From JBFILW01 sp041612005 (GTDB lineage: Bacteria > Gemmatimonadota > Gemmatimonadetes > Palauibacterales > Palauibacteraceae), in NCBI GenBank assembly GCA_041612005.1, contig JBFILW010000039.1:1-18217 (forward strand): 18,217 nt of DNA. Direction: 5' to 3'. This document shows positions 7,741 through 13,794 of this stretch, one piece after another; positions within the stretch are counted from its first letter, which is position 1; every line of letters begins with the position of its first letter. Position numbers and translations under genes: made by a program. The notes beneath the pieces were generated by a model. It was not told the DNA's origin. It did not search any database and was given only the letters and a program-made list of their open reading frames with translations.

Positions 7741-7801
7741 ACAGGCCGAAGCGCCGATCGCCGGAGCCACTGAGAACGCAGGATAAAGTGAGGGCATAGC
7801 A

Positions 7802-8161
7802 ATGAAGACGGGCATCCATCCAGACTACATGGTAGCCAAGGTCACCTGTGCGTGCGGTCGTGTGACCGAGACGCGCGCGACGGTGCCGGAGCTCCACGTC
7901 GACATCTGCTCCCACTGTCACCCCTTCTTTACTGGCCGCCAGAAGCTGGTGGACACGGCCGGCCGCGTGGAGCGCTTCCGCGCCAAGTACGGCAACGGCG
8001 AAGCGGCGGAGACCGAGGACCCCCTGGAGGCCGCGGCGGCTGAGCCTACTGCCGCCGCCACGGTCGAGGCCGAGTTGGCCGTCGAACACGAGGCCGCGAC
8101 CGACGCGGTCGCAGACGCCGCGCCGTCCGAGCCCGAAGAAGACAAGCCAGCGACCGAGTAG
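7802..8161 (+). CDS. rpmE: 50S ribosomal protein L31, zinc-binding type, with acidic C-terminal extension
   Basis: A 119-residue ribosomal protein of the large subunit, at the intersubunit bridge. The first 65 or so residues are a standard L31: MKTGIHPDY start, zinc ligands C16 and C18 (TCACG) and C36 and C39 (DICSHCHPF), then FFTGRQKLVDTAGRVERF. It is thus the zinc-containing C+ form. About 50 extra residues follow that are almost only Ala, Glu, Asp, Thr, Val and Pro; usual L31 proteins end near residue 70. The start has a GAGG site (7790-7793) eight bases upstream. An intrinsic terminator follows 12 nt after the stop, and prfA is next, the common rpmE-prfA order. Confidence 0.95.
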   Translation: MKTGIHPDYMVAKVTCACGRVTETRATVPELHVDICSHCHPFFTGRQKLVDTAGRVERFRAKYGNGEAAETEDPLEAAAAEPTAAATVEAELAVEHEAATDAVADAAPSEPEEDKPATE

Positions 8162-8173
8162 TCTCCGACGACG

Positions 8174-8193
8174 CCTCCCTCTCGGGAGGTTTT
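8174..8193 (+). terminator. Rho-independent terminator after rpmE
   Basis: CCTCCC (8174-8179), loop TCTC, GGGAGG (8184-8189), then TTTT (8190-8193). The 6-bp all-paired GC-rich stem followed by a short T-run fits an intrinsic, perhaps partial, terminator between rpmE and prfA. Confidence 0.65.
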
Positions 8194-8285
8194 CCCGCTG
8201 CCCTCATCCCGCGTCGAGTCATGACGCCGCGGCGCAACTTTCGACCTCCTCGCGCGCTCGCGGACGATACGGCAAGTTGTTGCGC

Positions 8286-9377
8286 ATGAATGAGCCCCGC
8301 GATCTTCTGCTTCGGCGCCTCCGTGCCCAGCTTGAGCGGTACCGAGAGCTGGGGGAGTCAATGGGAAACCCGGCTGTGATCGGCGACCCGGCAAAGATGC
8401 GAAAGTTGGCGCAGGAGCACGCCGACCTCCGCGAGAGCGCCGAAGCGGGACAGGAGTTCCTCAGGCTGCTGGACCAGCTGGAGCAGGCGGAGGAAGTCGC
8501 TCGGACCGGCGGCGATCCCGAGCTGACGGAGCTGGCGACGGCGGAGGCGGAAGAGCTCAGCGCGCAGATCGAGGAGAAGGAAGAGTCGCTGAGGTTTCTC
8601 CTCATCCCGAAGGACCCGCTCGATGACCGGCCCGCCGTTGTCGAGATTCGCGCCGGAACCGGGGGCGATGAGGCGGGCCTGTTCGCGGCAGACCTGTACC
8701 GGATGTACTCGCGCTACGCGGGCGACAGGGGCTGGAAGATCGAGGTGCTTTCGAGCAGCGAGGGCGTCCTCGGCGGTCTGAAGGAGATCATTTTCACTGC
8801 GAGGGGGAAAGAAGCGTTCGGTCAACTGCGATATGAGTCCGGCGTGCACAGGGTGCAGAGGGTTCCCGAGACGGAGAGCTCGGGTCGCATCCACACGTCG
8901 GCGGCCACGGTGGCCGTACTGCCCGAAGCCGAAGAGGTCGATGTCGAGATCGACCCCAGCGACCTCAAGATCGATGTGTTCCGCTCCTCCGGTCCCGGCG
9001 GGCAGTCGGTGAACACGACGGACTCGGCGGTTCGCATCACGCACCTGCCCACCGGGCTCGTGGTGAGCTGCCAGGACGAGAAGTCACAGCATAAGAACAA
9101 GGCGAAAGCGCTCAAAGTGCTGCGCAGTCGGCTACTCGATCGTGAGATAGCCGAGGCGGAATCAGCTCGGGCGCGCGAGAGGCGGCTGCAGGTTGGGACG
9201 GGCGACCGTTCCGCGAAGATTCGCACCTACAACTTCCCGCAGAACAGGGTCACCGATCATCGAATCAACTTTACGAGCCACCGACTGGAGTATATCCTCG
9301 GCGGCGACTTGGACGAACTGATCGACGCATTGCGGGTAGCCGGTCAGGAAGAGAAGCTGGAAACGGCGACATCCTGA
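8286..9377 (+). CDS. prfA: Peptide chain release factor 1 (RF1)
   Basis: A 363-residue class I release factor that recognises UAA and UAG and triggers peptidyl-tRNA hydrolysis in the ribosome. An N-terminal helical domain (about 1-100) is followed by the codon-recognition domain with PET (194-196), an RF1-type PxT tripeptide rather than the SPF of RF2. The catalytic GGQ is at 238-240 in SSGPGGQSVNTTDSAVR; its Gln is the residue methylated by PrmC, encoded at 17110-17985. The C-terminal end (HRLEYILGGDLDELIDAL) is typical. ATG 8286 is chosen; two in-frame TTG codons just upstream (8277, 8280) are less likely. The gene follows rpmE and a terminator, so it probably has its own or read-through transcription. 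No strong ribosome site is visible. Confidence 0.97.
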   Translation: MNEPRDLLLRRLRAQLERYRELGESMGNPAVIGDPAKMRKLAQEHADLRESAEAGQEFLRLLDQLEQAEEVARTGGDPELTELATAEAEELSAQIEEKEESLRFLLIPKDPLDDRPAVVEIRAGTGGDEAGLFAADLYRMYSRYAGDRGWKIEVLSSSEGVLGGLKEIIFTARGKEAFGQLRYESGVHRVQRVPETESSGRIHTSAATVAVLPEAEEVDVEIDPSDLKIDVFRSSGPGGQSVNTTDSAVRITHLPTGLVVSCQDEKSQHKNKAKALKVLRSRLLDREIAEAESARARERRLQVGTGDRSAKIRTYNFPQNRVTDHRINFTSHRLEYILGGDLDELIDALRVAGQEEKLETATS

Positions 9378-9411
9378 TGCCTTTGGAACCAAATCCTGGA
9401 GAATCGAACAT

Positions 9412-9942
9412 ATGACGATGAGGAGGAGTCTCATTCTGTTGGCTGTGGCCGCCGTCATTCTGGTCGGGGTCCTGTTCACCAGGCGCGGCGCGGAGCCGAC
9501 CGGTGAAGCCGCGCTTACAGCGGAGGCTGGCGAGCAGGTGGCGGCCGCGCCGGTCGCGGCGGCCGTGACCCCCGGAACGGAGATGGTCGTCTACAAGACG
9601 CCGGCTTGCGGCTGTTGCGAGCTGTGGATCGACCACGCGGACGCGGCGGGATTCACGGTGGTGACCAAAGACGTCACGGATCTGCGACCGCTCAAGGCGG
9701 AGCACGGCGTCACGCCCGAGTTGTCGTCCTGCCATACGGCGCTGGTCGAAGGCTACGTGATCGAGGGTCACGTGCCAGCGGATGTCATAGCGAAGATGCT
9801 CGATGAGCGTCCGGATATCCGCGGGCTCGCGGTCCCGGGGATGCCGATCGGCTCGCCCGGCATGGAAGGGGGAACCCCGGAGCCGTACGACGTGGTCGCG
9901 TTCGACCGAGACGGCAACACGAGCGTATACGCTCGCCGCTAG
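9412..9942 (+). CDS. DUF411 family Cys-rich, metal-associated exported protein
   Basis: A 176-residue protein with an N-terminal hydrophobic segment (about 5-22) that acts as signal or anchor, an Ala/Glu-rich linker (30-52) and a DUF411 domain (about 57-175). The family mark is clear: YKTPACGCCELW with C66, C68 and C69, a thioredoxin-like beta-alpha start, SSCHTA with C107 and H108, and Met-containing VPGMPIGSPGME. DUF411 proteins are often found with copper-handling genes and are suggested to bind metal in the periplasm. No other copper gene is seen beside it. A GGAGA site (9398-9402) precedes ATG 9412. The DinB-family gene starts only 3 nt after its stop, so the two are probably co-translated. 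Confidence 0.88.
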   Translation: MTMRRSLILLAVAAVILVGVLFTRRGAEPTGEAALTAEAGEQVAAAPVAAAVTPGTEMVVYKTPACGCCELWIDHADAAGFTVVTKDVTDLRPLKAEHGVTPELSSCHTALVEGYVIEGHVPADVIAKMLDERPDIRGLAVPGMPIGSPGMEGGTPEPYDVVAFDRDGNTSVYARR

Positions 9943-9945
9943 TCC

Positions 9946-10518
9946 ATGGCCAAGCGGGAGCCGTTTCCCTTCGGGAGTCTGCTCGCGCAGGTGGAGGCGA
10001 CCGCCCGGCAGGCTGGCGAGCTGGGCGCCCGCCTCAGCGACCGCCAGCTTGCCTGGTCGCCTCCCGAGGGTGGGTGGGGTGTAGGACAGTGTTTCGAGCA
10101 CCTCATCGTCGTCGCTGACGATTACGACCAGAGGCTGACTCCCCGACTCGAGCGGGCCCGCGCAACCTCGGATACGCCATCACTGCTCGGTTACCGCCCC
10201 ACCTGGATGGGGCGCATGTTCGTGAATGGAGTCAAACCCGCGAACCCGAGGCGCTTCAAGGCGCCACGTGCGTTCGCCCCGCCGCCCGAGCCGAGGCCCG
10301 GCGTGGTCGAGGCTTTCTGTGACCGGCAGCAGCGAGTGGGTGAGTTGCTCGAAGCCGCGCGGGGCATCGACCTCTCGGCTCACACGATCACCTCACCTGT
10401 CTCGAGGCTCATACGCTTCAACCTTGGCGATGCGCTTCTGATCCTGGTCTACCACGCCGAGCGTCATCTGAACCAGGCGACTCGTGTGACCGAGCACCCG
10501 GAGTTTCCTCCCGGCTAG
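9946..10518 (+). CDS. DinB superfamily protein (putative metal-dependent thiol-transferase fold)
   Basis: A 190-residue soluble protein with the DinB/YfiT four-helix pattern: WSPPEGGWGVGQCFEHLIVVADDY with H52 near the end of helix 2, and the C-terminal ILVYHAERHLNQA with H170 and H174. These three His form the usual metal triad of the superfamily. Members include bacillithiol S-transferases and the mycothiol-dependent maleylpyruvate isomerase, but many are uncharacterised; no specific reaction can be assigned. It begins 3 nt after the DUF411 gene. The short, tight pair may act in one response such as metal or thiol stress, which is only an inference from adjacency. Confidence 0.85.
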   Translation: MAKREPFPFGSLLAQVEATARQAGELGARLSDRQLAWSPPEGGWGVGQCFEHLIVVADDYDQRLTPRLERARATSDTPSLLGYRPTWMGRMFVNGVKPANPRRFKAPRAFAPPPEPRPGVVEAFCDRQQRVGELLEAARGIDLSAHTITSPVSRLIRFNLGDALLILVYHAERHLNQATRVTEHPEFPPG

Positions 10519-10570
10519 TTCGCCAGGGTCACGCTGGTTGTGATCTGGGCCATTCCCGACGCCTCGCCAT

Positions 10571-10599
10571 GGAATGAACGAATACGATCCCGAGTCTAA
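10571..10599 (+). promoter_or_regulatory. ECF-sigma-type promoter before the triple-Spy lipoprotein gene
   Basis: GGAATGAA begins at 10571, and after 15 nt comes GTCTAA (10594-10599). The same arrangement recurs at 11774-11802 before the ECF sigma gene. GGAAx with an NTCTAA-like -10 is typical of ECF promoters. Transcription would start near 10607, leaving a leader of about 48 nt before ATG 10655. Confidence 0.6.
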
Positions 10600-10654
10600 T
10601 GACCGTGAGCACGCAGCAGGTACTGTTGAACGCACCAGACAGGAGAGGCAGACG

Positions 10655-11659
10655 ATGATGTGGTTCACGGGGAAGACGAGCAGGGGCCGGTATGGCTTGG
10701 CCGGCGCCGCGTTCATGATACTGGCGGTCGGGCTCTCGGCGTGTGGCGATGAGTCGGTGACCGAAGCGACGAGCGCGGCGGTCGGTAATTCGGAGGCCAG
10801 CGCGATTCTCTCCGACATGACCGGGGATCTGGGCCTGACCGACGACCAGAGGTCAGAGCTCCGGGCAATCGCCCAGGAGTACACGGGCCGAATGGGCGAG
10901 CCGGGAGTGACCTGGTACGTAGCGGCTGACGTGCAGGCCGTGCTGACTAGTGAACAGATCACCCAGATCGCGGCGCGCCGGCAGGAGTTGCGCGAGAGGA
11001 TCGCTGACCGGAGGGCCAGCGCCAGTGCGGGCGGACAAGGTGGCGATGGGGCCGGCGTGCGCGGACGCGGCATGCGACAGCGTCGTGGTGAAGGCCCTGG
11101 CGTCGGAGGGGGTCCGTGGGCGGACCTCGATCTGAGCCAGGATCAGATCGACGCGATTCAGGACGTGCTCGAGAACTACCGTCCACAGATGGAGTCCATT
11201 CGCGATCAGGTTCGCGACGGGAGTCTCACCCGAGAGGAAGCACGTGAACAGGTCGGCCCGATTCGGGATAGCATTCGGACCGAGATCGAGGCGCTGCTCA
11301 CGCCCGAGCAGCTGGATGCGATCGACGATCGTAGGATGGATCGCGAGAATGCCCGCGAGGAGGCACAGGCCACGAGAGCGGATGCGCTCGGTCTGACGGC
11401 CCAGCAGCAGGCGCAGATCGACGCCCTGCGCGATGCTCCGAAGACGGAGGGAACGAGGGAAAAGATGCGTGAGGCGCACCGTGCCGCGCTGGAAGCGATT
11501 CTGACCGGCGAGCAGCTGGAGATCGTCTCGATCCACGAGGCGTTGCGGGGACACGGCATGCTGCGTCGGTTCTCCGGTGGCCAGGGCTTCGCCGAAGGCG
11601 CCGGTTTCGGCCCAAGAGCCCGAGGTGCCATCGGACGCGGTTTCGGCGGCGGCAGCTGA
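10655..11659 (+). CDS. Lipoprotein with three Spy/LTxxQ-type modules
   Basis: A 334-residue lipoprotein (lipobox LSAC, Cys30). The mature protein shows three helix-hairpin modules, each opened and closed by an LTxxQ-like motif: LTDDQ (61-65) with LTSEQ (97-101); LSQDQ (160-164) with LTPEQ (215-219); LTAQQ (247-251) with LTGEQ (283-287). The first and third pairs have the same 36-residue spacing. A Gly/Arg-rich linker (about 125-153) separates modules 1 and 2, and a Gly-rich tail ends the protein. Spy and CpxP, which share this motif, are periplasmic chaperones or stress regulators; here a lipid-anchored chaperone or stress sensor is inferred. The frame is open to an ATG at 10574, but AGGAGAGG (10641-10648) and the signal sequence fix the start at 10655. 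It is preceded by an ECF-type promoter and followed by a sigma gene. Confidence 0.8.
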   Translation: MMWFTGKTSRGRYGLAGAAFMILAVGLSACGDESVTEATSAAVGNSEASAILSDMTGDLGLTDDQRSELRAIAQEYTGRMGEPGVTWYVAADVQAVLTSEQITQIAARRQELRERIADRRASASAGGQGGDGAGVRGRGMRQRRGEGPGVGGGPWADLDLSQDQIDAIQDVLENYRPQMESIRDQVRDGSLTREEAREQVGPIRDSIRTEIEALLTPEQLDAIDDRRMDRENAREEAQATRADALGLTAQQQAQIDALRDAPKTEGTREKMREAHRAALEAILTGEQLEIVSIHEALRGHGMLRRFSGGQGFAEGAGFGPRARGAIGRGFGGGS

Positions 11660-11723
11660 TCAGCCTCCCGTCGGCGCTGCGGGGGTGCGCCGCGGTCTCG
11701 CAGCCAACTCGATAGCATGCGAT

Positions 11724-11756
11724 CGCCTCGCCGGTTGGCACGACACCGGCGAGGCG
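11724..11756 (+). terminator. Perfect 12-bp hairpin between lipoprotein and sigma genes
   Basis: CGCCTCGCCGGT (11724-11735) and ACCGGCGAGGCG (11745-11756) form a perfect 12-bp GC-rich stem with a 9-nt loop, 65 nt after the lipoprotein stop and just before the second ECF-type promoter. No T-run follows, so it is a hairpin terminator without U-tract, an mRNA 3'-end stabiliser or an attenuator. Confidence 0.55.
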
Positions 11757-11773
11757 TCGCACATTCACGTGCG

Positions 11774-11802
11774 GGAATGAAATCGGTCGGTCACGGATCT
11801 AA
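11774..11802 (+). promoter_or_regulatory. ECF-sigma-type promoter before the sigma gene (autoregulatory candidate)
   Basis: GGAATGAA begins at 11774, and after 15 nt comes ATCTAA (11797-11802). It matches the motif at 10571-10599 in both boxes and in spacing. If used, the transcript starts near 11808-11810, so the leader before ATG 11816 would be only about 6-8 nt. Confidence 0.55.
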
Positions 11803-11815
11803 ACGACGAGGCAGT

Positions 11816-12406
11816 ATGGCCCCGAGCCGCCGACCCGGCGGTCCAAGTCAATCGGATGAGGAGTTGCTGCGGTCCGCCCGCGAGGGCGATGATCAGGCGT
11901 TCCGGTCTCTGGTCGAGCGGTACGAGAACCAGGTCGCGGCGACCGTGATCGGTATGCTCGGCCCAGGTGATGAGGCGGAGGACGTGGGCCAGGAGACGTT
12001 CATTCGGTTTTACCGGGCCATGGAGAATTTCCGCGGGGATGCGAAGCTAGGGACGTACATCACTCGGATCGCGATCAATCTGTCGCTGAAGTCGCTCAAG
12101 AGGCGTCAAACATGGATGAAGCGGTTCGTGAGCCGGGACGATGAGGCGACGGTTCTGGCCGAGCCGGCCATGGACGGGGAGTGGGACGTTGAGGCACGCT
12201 CGCGGGCCGAGTTGGTGCACCGCGCAGTCGCAACACTGAAGCCGGAGCAGCGGGCGGTCGTGGTCCTTCGAATGCTCGAGGGCTACTCGACAAGCGAGAC
12301 GGCGGAGATACTGAGTGTGCCGCAGGGGACGGTGATGTCACGGCTGTCGCGGGCATTGGAAAAGCTGGAGGGGCTGCTGGGCCCCCAATTGGGTCCTGAG
12401 GGATGA
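11816..12406 (+). CDS. ECF-type RNA polymerase sigma factor
   Basis: A 196-residue sigma70-family factor with only regions 2 and 4, as in ECF sigmas. Region 2 spans about 26-95: AFRSLVERYENQV, AEDVGQETFIRFYRA, then FRGDAKLGTYITRIAINLSL for -10 recognition. Region 4 spans about 130-187: LKPEQRAVVVLRMLEGYSTSETAEIL and the helix-turn-helix VPQGTVMSRLSRALEKL for -35 contact. It directs RNA polymerase to a stress regulon, probably including its own gene and the upstream lipoprotein gene. ATG 11816 has GAGG four bases upstream. An in-frame ATG at 11777 lies inside the predicted -35 box and would be missing from an mRNA made from that promoter. The stop overlaps or abuts the anti-sigma gene, so the two are translationally coupled. 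Confidence 0.92.
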   Translation: MAPSRRPGGPSQSDEELLRSAREGDDQAFRSLVERYENQVAATVIGMLGPGDEAEDVGQETFIRFYRAMENFRGDAKLGTYITRIAINLSLKSLKRRQTWMKRFVSRDDEATVLAEPAMDGEWDVEARSRAELVHRAVATLKPEQRAVVVLRMLEGYSTSETAEILSVPQGTVMSRLSRALEKLEGLLGPQLGPEG

Positions 12407-12414
12407 GAGGTGAG

Positions 12415-12831
12415 ATGAGCGAACATCGTGAGGCCATGATTCGCGCCCTGACCGGCGAGGCGGAGGAACAGGAGCGTGTGCGGCTTCTGGCACGCCTGGA
12501 GCGGGAGCCGGCGCTTCAAGCCGAGTATGACCGGTTGGAAGCCATGGGGCATACGCTTTCGGGCGGAGAGAATCCGACGTTCGGGCCGTTCTTTGCGGTA
12601 AGAGTGATGCACCGGCTCGCACGCGAGCGGAAGGCCGCAGTCTCGATGTACGAGTCGTTGCGCTGGACGTTCGCACGGGTCGCGTTGGCGGGGCTGGTGG
12701 CCTGTGTCAGCCTGGGTGTGTACAACACTATCATTGCATCGAACGCCGAGATCGGCAGCTCGGCAATCGAGTCGGCCCTCGGCGTTCCGGCCGAGAACCT
12801 CGAGACCGTCTACCTGCTGGCGTCGGAGTAA
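12415..12831 (+). CDS. Putative membrane-bound anti-sigma factor
   Basis: A 138-residue single-pass protein: about 80 cytosolic residues with charged helices (EEQERVRLLARLEREPALQAEYDRLE), a TM helix near 86-105 (ARVALAGLVACVSLGV) and a short exported tail of about 30 residues. Position and topology fit an anti-sigma factor that holds the upstream ECF sigma at the membrane. The zinc-anti-sigma HxxxCxxC motif is absent; the only Cys is in the TM helix. ATG 12415 has AGAGG just upstream (12406-12410); ATG 12403, which overlaps the sigma stop as ATGA, is an in-frame alternative adding four residues. The next gene starts 3 nt after its stop. The function is inferred from context, not from a recognised domain. 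Confidence 0.75.
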   Translation: MSEHREAMIRALTGEAEEQERVRLLARLEREPALQAEYDRLEAMGHTLSGGENPTFGPFFAVRVMHRLARERKAAVSMYESLRWTFARVALAGLVACVSLGVYNTIIASNAEIGSSAIESALGVPAENLETVYLLASE

Positions 12832-12834
12832 GAG

Positions 12835-13311
12835 ATGACGGATCGCACCAAGTCGGCGCTTCTGATCGTCGCCACGCTGGTGATCGGGATGGTTCTCGGC
12901 AGCCTCGTGACCGGCGCGATAGCCAACCGGCGCTTCGACTCACTGGCTGAGGCGCGTGGGCGGATGTCTGCCTTTTTTGCGGACGCCATCGAGCCTGAAA
13001 GCGAGGAACAGGCCGAGGCGATCCGAAAGGTGCTGGATGGAGCCGCACCACGGTTCAAGGAGATCTTCGAAGCCACGCGCGGTGAGATGAAGCGCCTGAG
13101 CGACTCGGTGATGGCGGAGCTCGATCCGATCCTTACCGACGCGCAGAAGGAGCGACTCGAGAAGCGAATGCGATTCCGCCCGCGGCGACCGCCTCCACCG
13201 GGCATGCGTGGCCCGCGGGGCGACTCCGCTGATCGTGTCCGCCACAACCGGATCCAGGATGCTGCCCCGCGCGACACGGTCCCGATGGATGCTGCGGAGA
13301 CCGGGAGCTAG
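12835..13311 (+). CDS. Membrane-anchored Spy/CnrX-like periplasmic sensor
   Basis: A 158-residue protein with an N-terminal TM anchor (about 7-29) and a periplasmic helical domain (34-112). That domain contains a long charged helix pair and the LTxxQ-like ILTDAQKERLEKRM, as in the periplasmic heavy-metal sensor/Spy superfamily. A Pro/Arg-rich stretch (113-130) and a polar tail follow. Size, anchor and place in a sigma/anti-sigma/sensor operon recall CnrX of the CnrYXH nickel/cobalt system. However, the helical domain has no His and few Met, so metal binding is not supported; sensing of misfolded protein or another envelope signal is equally possible. It starts 3 nt after the anti-sigma gene with GGAG at 12825-12828. 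Its TAG shares the bases CTAG with the stop of the convergent gene. Confidence 0.75.
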   Translation: MTDRTKSALLIVATLVIGMVLGSLVTGAIANRRFDSLAEARGRMSAFFADAIEPESEEQAEAIRKVLDGAAPRFKEIFEATRGEMKRLSDSVMAELDPILTDAQKERLEKRMRFRPRRPPPPGMRGPRGDSADRVRHNRIQDAAPRDTVPMDAAETGS

Positions 13312-13655
13312 CCGGCCTCCAGTCGAGACCTCCCCACCGTCATGAACGAAATAACGGAGCCGATCAGGCCTGTGAGCCCGGACGCGACTGCGCCGACCGG
13401 TAGAAGGATCCAGGACTGATCGCCGAGAAGGATACCCACCAGGATCCCGATCACGGCGGGCACCAGTCCGATAATGAAGCCACCCCCGGCTGCCCCGACC
13501 ACCGTCTTGGGCTCTACGGAGCCGAACCAGGCGCCGATAATCAGCGGGATGATCGTACCGAGCACTGCGGAACGGTTCAACAGAGCCTCGGAGAAGTGCC
13601 CACCGCTGACCATGAGTATCTGCAGCACCGTCGTGACCGCGAGATATTTGCGCAT
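13308..13655 (-). CDS. Small integral membrane protein of unknown function
   Basis: A 115-residue protein with about four hydrophobic segments: KYLAVTTVLQILMVSG; SAVLGTIIPLIIGAWFG; TVVGAAGGGFIIGLVPAVIGILVGILLG (split by Gly and Pro); and WILLPVGAVASGLTGLIGSVISFMTVG. The Gly-rich helices resemble small membrane proteins of several uncharacterised families; I do not recognise this one. The frame continues upstream to an ATG at 13748, but ATG 13655 has a good GGGAGAG site on the reverse strand and starts directly before the first TM helix. The gene converges on the sensor gene with a 4-nt overlap (CTAG). Confidence 0.65.
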   Translation of the reverse strand: MRKYLAVTTVLQILMVSGGHFSEALLNRSAVLGTIIPLIIGAWFGSVEPKTVVGAAGGGFIIGLVPAVIGILVGILLGDQSWILLPVGAVASGLTGLIGSVISFMTVGRSRLEAG

Positions 13656-13794
13656 CACTCTCCCTGCGGGTTGGGTGAGTCGCCACCTCGATTCGGCTTC
13701 GTCACGAACCGTCCAGGTGACACGTTCTGCTCTGAAGGTAGTATACATGGTTGTGCCGGAATTGCTGTAGTAGCTTGAGCGCGTGAGGATTCAG

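Noticed and set aside
7733..7790. Resemblance to riboswitch motifs (GCCACTG of cobalamin, CTGAGA of TPP) in the rpmE leader
   Set aside because: Only single short words match; the remaining conserved boxes and their order are absent, and rpmE is not a target of either class.
13728..13760. GTATAC palindrome in the divergent gap before the small lipoprotein gene as a promoter -10
   Set aside because: TATACT (reverse) and TATACA (forward) are present, but no acceptable -35 lies at 16-18 nt on either strand.
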